Shown here: positions 61,115-64,000 of the stretch, piece after piece
How the letters are laid out: every line of letters begins with the position of its first letter
How positions within the stretch are numbered: the stretch's first letter is position 1
Assembly (NCBI RefSeq): GCF_013386825.1
Contig: NZ_JACARC010000037.1
Span: 186,001 to 250,000 of the forward strand
Direction of reading: 5' to 3'
DNA length: 64,000 bases
Origin: Pseudomonas sp. IPO3778
GTDB lineage: Bacteria > Pseudomonadota > Gammaproteobacteria > Pseudomonadales > Pseudomonadaceae
Position numbers and translations under genes: made by a program
Notes under the pieces: model-generated
What the model saw: only the letters and a program-made list of their open reading frames with translations
Told to the model about the DNA's origin: nothing
Database searches by the model: none

Positions 61115-62065
61115 ATGCCCGCAAGCCGCTGCGCCCTGTTCGAGCAACGCCCCGCCGAGCTGGAAGTGATTCTGGCCGAGCCCGAGCATGGCTTTCGCTG
61201 GTACGAACATGACTATCCGTTCGAACTCGCCCGCTGGAACCACCACCCTGAATTCGAGATCCACCTGATCCGCCAGGGCAGCGGCAAACTCGTGGCCGGT
61301 GACTATATCGGTGCGTTTGGTGCCGGCCACGTCGCGCTGATCGGCCCCGACCTGCCCCACGACTGGATCGGCGACCTCGCGCCCGGCGAATACCTGACCG
61401 GCCGCGATGTGGTGCTGCAGTTCGACGGTGCCGCGCTGCTGGCCCTGCGCACCACCCTGCCGGAGCTGGGCGACCTGCAACCGCTGTTTGACCGGGCCCG
61501 CCGCGGCCTGGAATTCACCGGCGAGACCGCACGGAAGGCCGCGCAACTGCTGGAATCCATCGGCCCGGCCCAAGGGCTGGCGCGGCTGATTCTGTTTATT
61601 CAGTTGCTGCACACCTTGGTGCAGGCGCCCGCCGAGCAAGCCCACTGCCTGGCCAGTGCCTGCTACACGCCAAGCCTGGATGCCCGCAGCTCGGAGCGCA
61701 TTCACAAAGCCTTCGATTACTTGATGACGGAATTGACCGGCGACCTGCGCCTGTCCGTCATTGCCAAGCGCCTGGACATGAGCGAACCGGGCTTCTCGCG
61801 GTTCTTCAAACGTATCACCGGCCACGGTTTTATCGACCTGATGCGCAAGTTCCGCGTGCAGCGCGCCTGCCGTCTGTTGCTGCAGACCGAGCGGTCGGTG
61901 GCCGATATCTGCTTTGAAGTGGGCTACGCCAACCTCTCCAACTTCAACCGGCACTTTCGCATCGAGATGAACCAGACCCCCAGCGAGTACCGGCGGGAAA
62001 CGGCGACGTTTTTATTTAACCGCGACGGTGCTCAGGCATTGCCCTTTACCAAGGCCAATTTCTGA
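61115..62065 (+). CDS. mtlR: AraC-family regulator (MtlR-like)
   Basis: 316 residues. The N-terminal cupin sensor has FELARWNHHPEFEIHLIRQG and YIGAFGAGHVALIGPDLPH. The C-terminal double HTH is at 210-300 (LSVIAKRLDMSEPGFSRFFK, SVADICFEVGYANLSNFNRH). The sensor segment resembles MtlR, the activator of Pseudomonas mannitol/sorbitol genes. It is divergent from the polyol SBP-SDR operon. The ATG at 61115 with GAAGGG upstream is chosen. Confidence 0.87.
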   Translation: MPASRCALFEQRPAELEVILAEPEHGFRWYEHDYPFELARWNHHPEFEIHLIRQGSGKLVAGDYIGAFGAGHVALIGPDLPHDWIGDLAPGEYLTGRDVVLQFDGAALLALRTTLPELGDLQPLFDRARRGLEFTGETARKAAQLLESIGPAQGLARLILFIQLLHTLVQAPAEQAHCLASACYTPSLDARSSERIHKAFDYLMTELTGDLRLSVIAKRLDMSEPGFSRFFKRITGHGFIDLMRKFRVQRACRLLLQTERSVADICFEVGYANLSNFNRHFRIEMNQTPSEYRRETATFLFNRDGAQALPFTKANF

Positions 62066-62220
62066 CCAAAAGGCCGACTAAATCCCACTTTTCTCAATTC
62101 CTTCATGCAATTGACACAAATTGGTACAACCTGTGCAAACGTTTGCGGAACGAACTTGGCAGCCAAGTTCACCTCAACCCGAAGAATCGGGCCCAAACCG
62201 CGTACGAACAGGGACTTTCA

Positions 62221-63177
62221 ATGCAACCCATCTCCAGACGCACCGCGTCGGCTACCCCTTTTGCTGTTTCCCTGCTACTGGCTGCCGTTACGGGAGTACT
62301 CAGCGCACCCATTTTGGCGCAGGAAAAACCCGCCGATGACTCAGCACAGGGCGAAACCCTGGCCCCGGAAGCCAGCCCCTCGAAAAAAGGCGTGTACCTG
62401 TCGGACTGGTTCAACCAGGACCTGACAGTGATCGGCAGCAAAGACATCAGTTTCGGCCCCAAACCCGCCGATGACGTTTACCTGGAGTACGAATACTTCG
62501 GCCGCAAGGGCCCGTTCGAACTGTATGGCTACGTCGATATCCCGAAGATCTTCGGCATCGGCAACAGCAATGACAAAGGCGCCTGGGACCACGGCTCCCC
62601 GGTATTCATGGAACACGAGCCACGTATCTCCATCGACTACCTGGCCGGTCGCAGCTTGGCCATCGGCCCGTTCAAGGAATGGTATGTGGCGTTTGACTGG
62701 ATCTACGACCACGGCAGCAACAAGGCCAACCGCGCCAACACCTTGTACAGCGGCCTGGGCACCGACATCGAGACCCACTCGCGGGTCAACCTGTCGGCCA
62801 ACTTCTATGGCCGCTACCAGTGGGAAAACTACGGCGCCAGCAACGAGTACTCGTGGGACGGCTACCGTGCGCAGATGAAATACATTGTGCCCATCGGCAG
62901 CTTCGACAACGGTGCGTCACTGACCTATATCGGCTTCACCAACTACGATTTCGGCTCGGACCTGCACAAAGACAACCCCGCACGCACCGCCAACTCCCTG
63001 GTTGCAACAAACGTGTTGTTGTATTCGTTCACTCACCTGCGTTTCACCCTGGTCGGTCGTTACTTCCACAACGGCGGCAACTGGGAAGACGGCAGCGAGC
63101 TGAACTTTGGTGACGGCGATTTCCGCGCCCGCTCCAACGGCTGGGGTTACTACGCCGGTGTGGGCTATCAATTCTGA
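62221..63177 (+). CDS. Tsx-type nucleoside-specific outer-membrane channel
   Basis: 318-residue outer-membrane protein with a signal peptide (1-40, APILAQ). Tsx features are SDWFNQDLTVIGS, DVYLEYEYFGRKGPFELYGY and DIPKIFG. The C-terminus YYAGVGYQF ends in Phe. AGGGA lies before the ATG at 62221; the open frame starts 26 codons earlier without support. It is 20 nt ahead of a purine nucleoside permease gene, so the pair takes up nucleosides. Confidence 0.88.
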   Translation: MQPISRRTASATPFAVSLLLAAVTGVLSAPILAQEKPADDSAQGETLAPEASPSKKGVYLSDWFNQDLTVIGSKDISFGPKPADDVYLEYEYFGRKGPFELYGYVDIPKIFGIGNSNDKGAWDHGSPVFMEHEPRISIDYLAGRSLAIGPFKEWYVAFDWIYDHGSNKANRANTLYSGLGTDIETHSRVNLSANFYGRYQWENYGASNEYSWDGYRAQMKYIVPIGSFDNGASLTYIGFTNYDFGSDLHKDNPARTANSLVATNVLLYSFTHLRFTLVGRYFHNGGNWEDGSELNFGDGDFRARSNGWGYYAGVGYQF

Positions 63178-63197
63178 GTGTGAACAAGGAGCAGTAG

Positions 63198-64000
63198 ATG
63201 AAGACCTTTACCCGCCTTTCGATCGCCATCGGCCTGGCCGCCGGTGCCCTGTTGCCACAGCTCGTGCTGGCTGATGCACCGGCCCCGATCAAGCCCAAGG
63301 TGATGCTGATCACCATGTTCGCCCCCGAAGCGCAGAACTGGATCGACCGCCTGGAACTCAAGCAGGAAGTGCGCGTGCCGGGCTTGTCAGCCGAGTACCC
63401 GGTGATCCGCTGCAACACCCAGGACGTGTGCCTGCTGGTGACCGGCATGGGCCAGACCAACGCGGCCGCCTCGACCCTGGCGCTGGCCTTGTCGCCCAAG
63501 TTCGACCTGCGCCAGAGCTACTTCCTGATCGCCGGGATTGCCGGGATCAACCCGCACCACGGCACCATCGGCACCGCCGCGTGGGCCCACTACCTGGTGG
63601 AGTTCGGCACCCAGTGGGAACTGGACTCACGGGACGCTCCGAAGGATTGGCCGACCGGCTACATCGGCATCAACACCAAGGGGCCAAACGAGAAGCCGCC
63701 GCTGGACTACAAGACCGAAGTGTTTGAGCTCAATCCCAAGCTGCAGGCCAAGGCGTTTGCGCTGTCGCAGAACGTCGCGCTGAGTGAGAGCAAGGAGTCC
63801 ACGGCCTGGCGCAAACATTATCCGTACGCGCCCGCCAACCAGCCGCCCCAAGTGACCCAGTGCGACACCCTGGCGGGCAATACCTGGTTCTCCGGGACGC
63901 GCCTGAGTGAGCGCGCCGAAGTCTGGACCAAGTTGCTGACGGACAATAAAGGCGTGTACTGCACCACCCAACAGGAAGACAACTCCACCTATGAGGCGTT
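63198..64000 (+). CDS. Purine nucleoside permease, NUP family (3' end cut by window)
   Basis: 267 codons visible of about 345. Signal peptide at 1-25 (QLVLA). PKVMLITMFAPEAQNWIDRL, NTQDVCLLVTGMGQTNAAAS and IAGIAGINPHHGTIGTAAW are typical of the NUP family, which is related to nucleoside phosphorylases and linked to purine nucleoside uptake. AAGGAG precedes the ATG. It is in one operon with the Tsx-type channel. The stop lies beyond the window. Confidence 0.88.
   Translation, partial: MKTFTRLSIAIGLAAGALLPQLVLADAPAPIKPKVMLITMFAPEAQNWIDRLELKQEVRVPGLSAEYPVIRCNTQDVCLLVTGMGQTNAAASTLALALSPKFDLRQSYFLIAGIAGINPHHGTIGTAAWAHYLVEFGTQWELDSRDAPKDWPTGYIGINTKGPNEKPPLDYKTEVFELNPKLQAKAFALSQNVALSESKESTAWRKHYPYAPANQPPQVTQCDTLAGNTWFSGTRLSERAEVWTKLLTDNKGVYCTTQQEDNSTYEA

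Overview
The window is a G+C-rich chromosomal stretch typical of a Pseudomonas of the fluorescens group. Evidence for this is the Pseudomonas-style iol cluster, the alkB/praB genes, an OprD porin, the nadE-pncB-pncA/nrtR block, and six copies of a palindromic REP element with GTGGGAG arms. It holds about 50 protein genes, nearly all catabolic or uptake functions. I see no rRNA, tRNA, CRISPR array, insertion sequence or phage gene.

Layout. (1) 1-9298: myo-inositol catabolism, iolC-E-B-A-I-D on the minus strand (iolD loses only its last bases at the window edge), with a divergent RpiR regulator iolR. The AT-rich iolC-iolR spacer holds two palindromes. (2) 9474-27140: alkane and fatty-acid oxidation. 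A FadD-like ligase, FadI-type thiolase, MaoC hydratase, two-domain FabG, FadE, a FadL-type porin, three PraB-family secreted proteins, AlkB and an alpha/beta hydrolase lie on the minus strand. A divergent operon encodes a Baeyer-Villiger monooxygenase, an SDR and a ferritin-like di-iron protein. A 20-bp operator candidate is repeated upstream of alkB and fadE. (3) 27147-29307: RNase T2, a Gfo/Idh/MocA oxidoreductase and a Nudix hydrolase. (4) 29304-44479: a RocD-like aminotransferase, a divergent aconitase and a signal-less SBP_bac_3 protein in one overlapping operon; then an M14/AstE-like deacylase, an OprD porin, a complete Dpp-type ABC importer, a LysR regulator and a beta-lactamase-fold serine hydrolase. 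(5) 44476-55060: a block that looks less G+C-rich, coding for handling of a tricarboxylic-acid-like substrate. It has an AcnD-like aconitase, a PrpF-like isomerase, a Tat-exported lactonase and a TerC metal exporter fused to an SBP_bac_3 domain, divergent from a CitMHS transporter, a double-HTH GntR regulator and an MFS transporter. (6) 55057-58615: NAD salvage (nadE, pncB, pncA) and the NrtR regulator. (7) 58794-62065: a polyol SBP and SDR with a divergent AraC/MtlR-type regulator. (8) 62221-64000: a Tsx nucleoside channel and a purine nucleoside permease (cut by the window end).

The strongest candidate for something undescribed is the repeated association of an aconitase-family enzyme with a close pair of SBP_bac_3 domains that have no signal peptide and no ABC partner: once stand-alone (29304-30017), once fused to TerC (44476-45900). 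In the second locus a 29-bp block matching at 24 positions lies in front of both the acnD/CitMHS divergon and the MFS gene, so those promoters probably form one regulon. Many transcripts carry AANAANAA (Hfq-Crc 'CA') motifs at their translation starts, which fits a window of substrates ranked low in the catabolic hierarchy.
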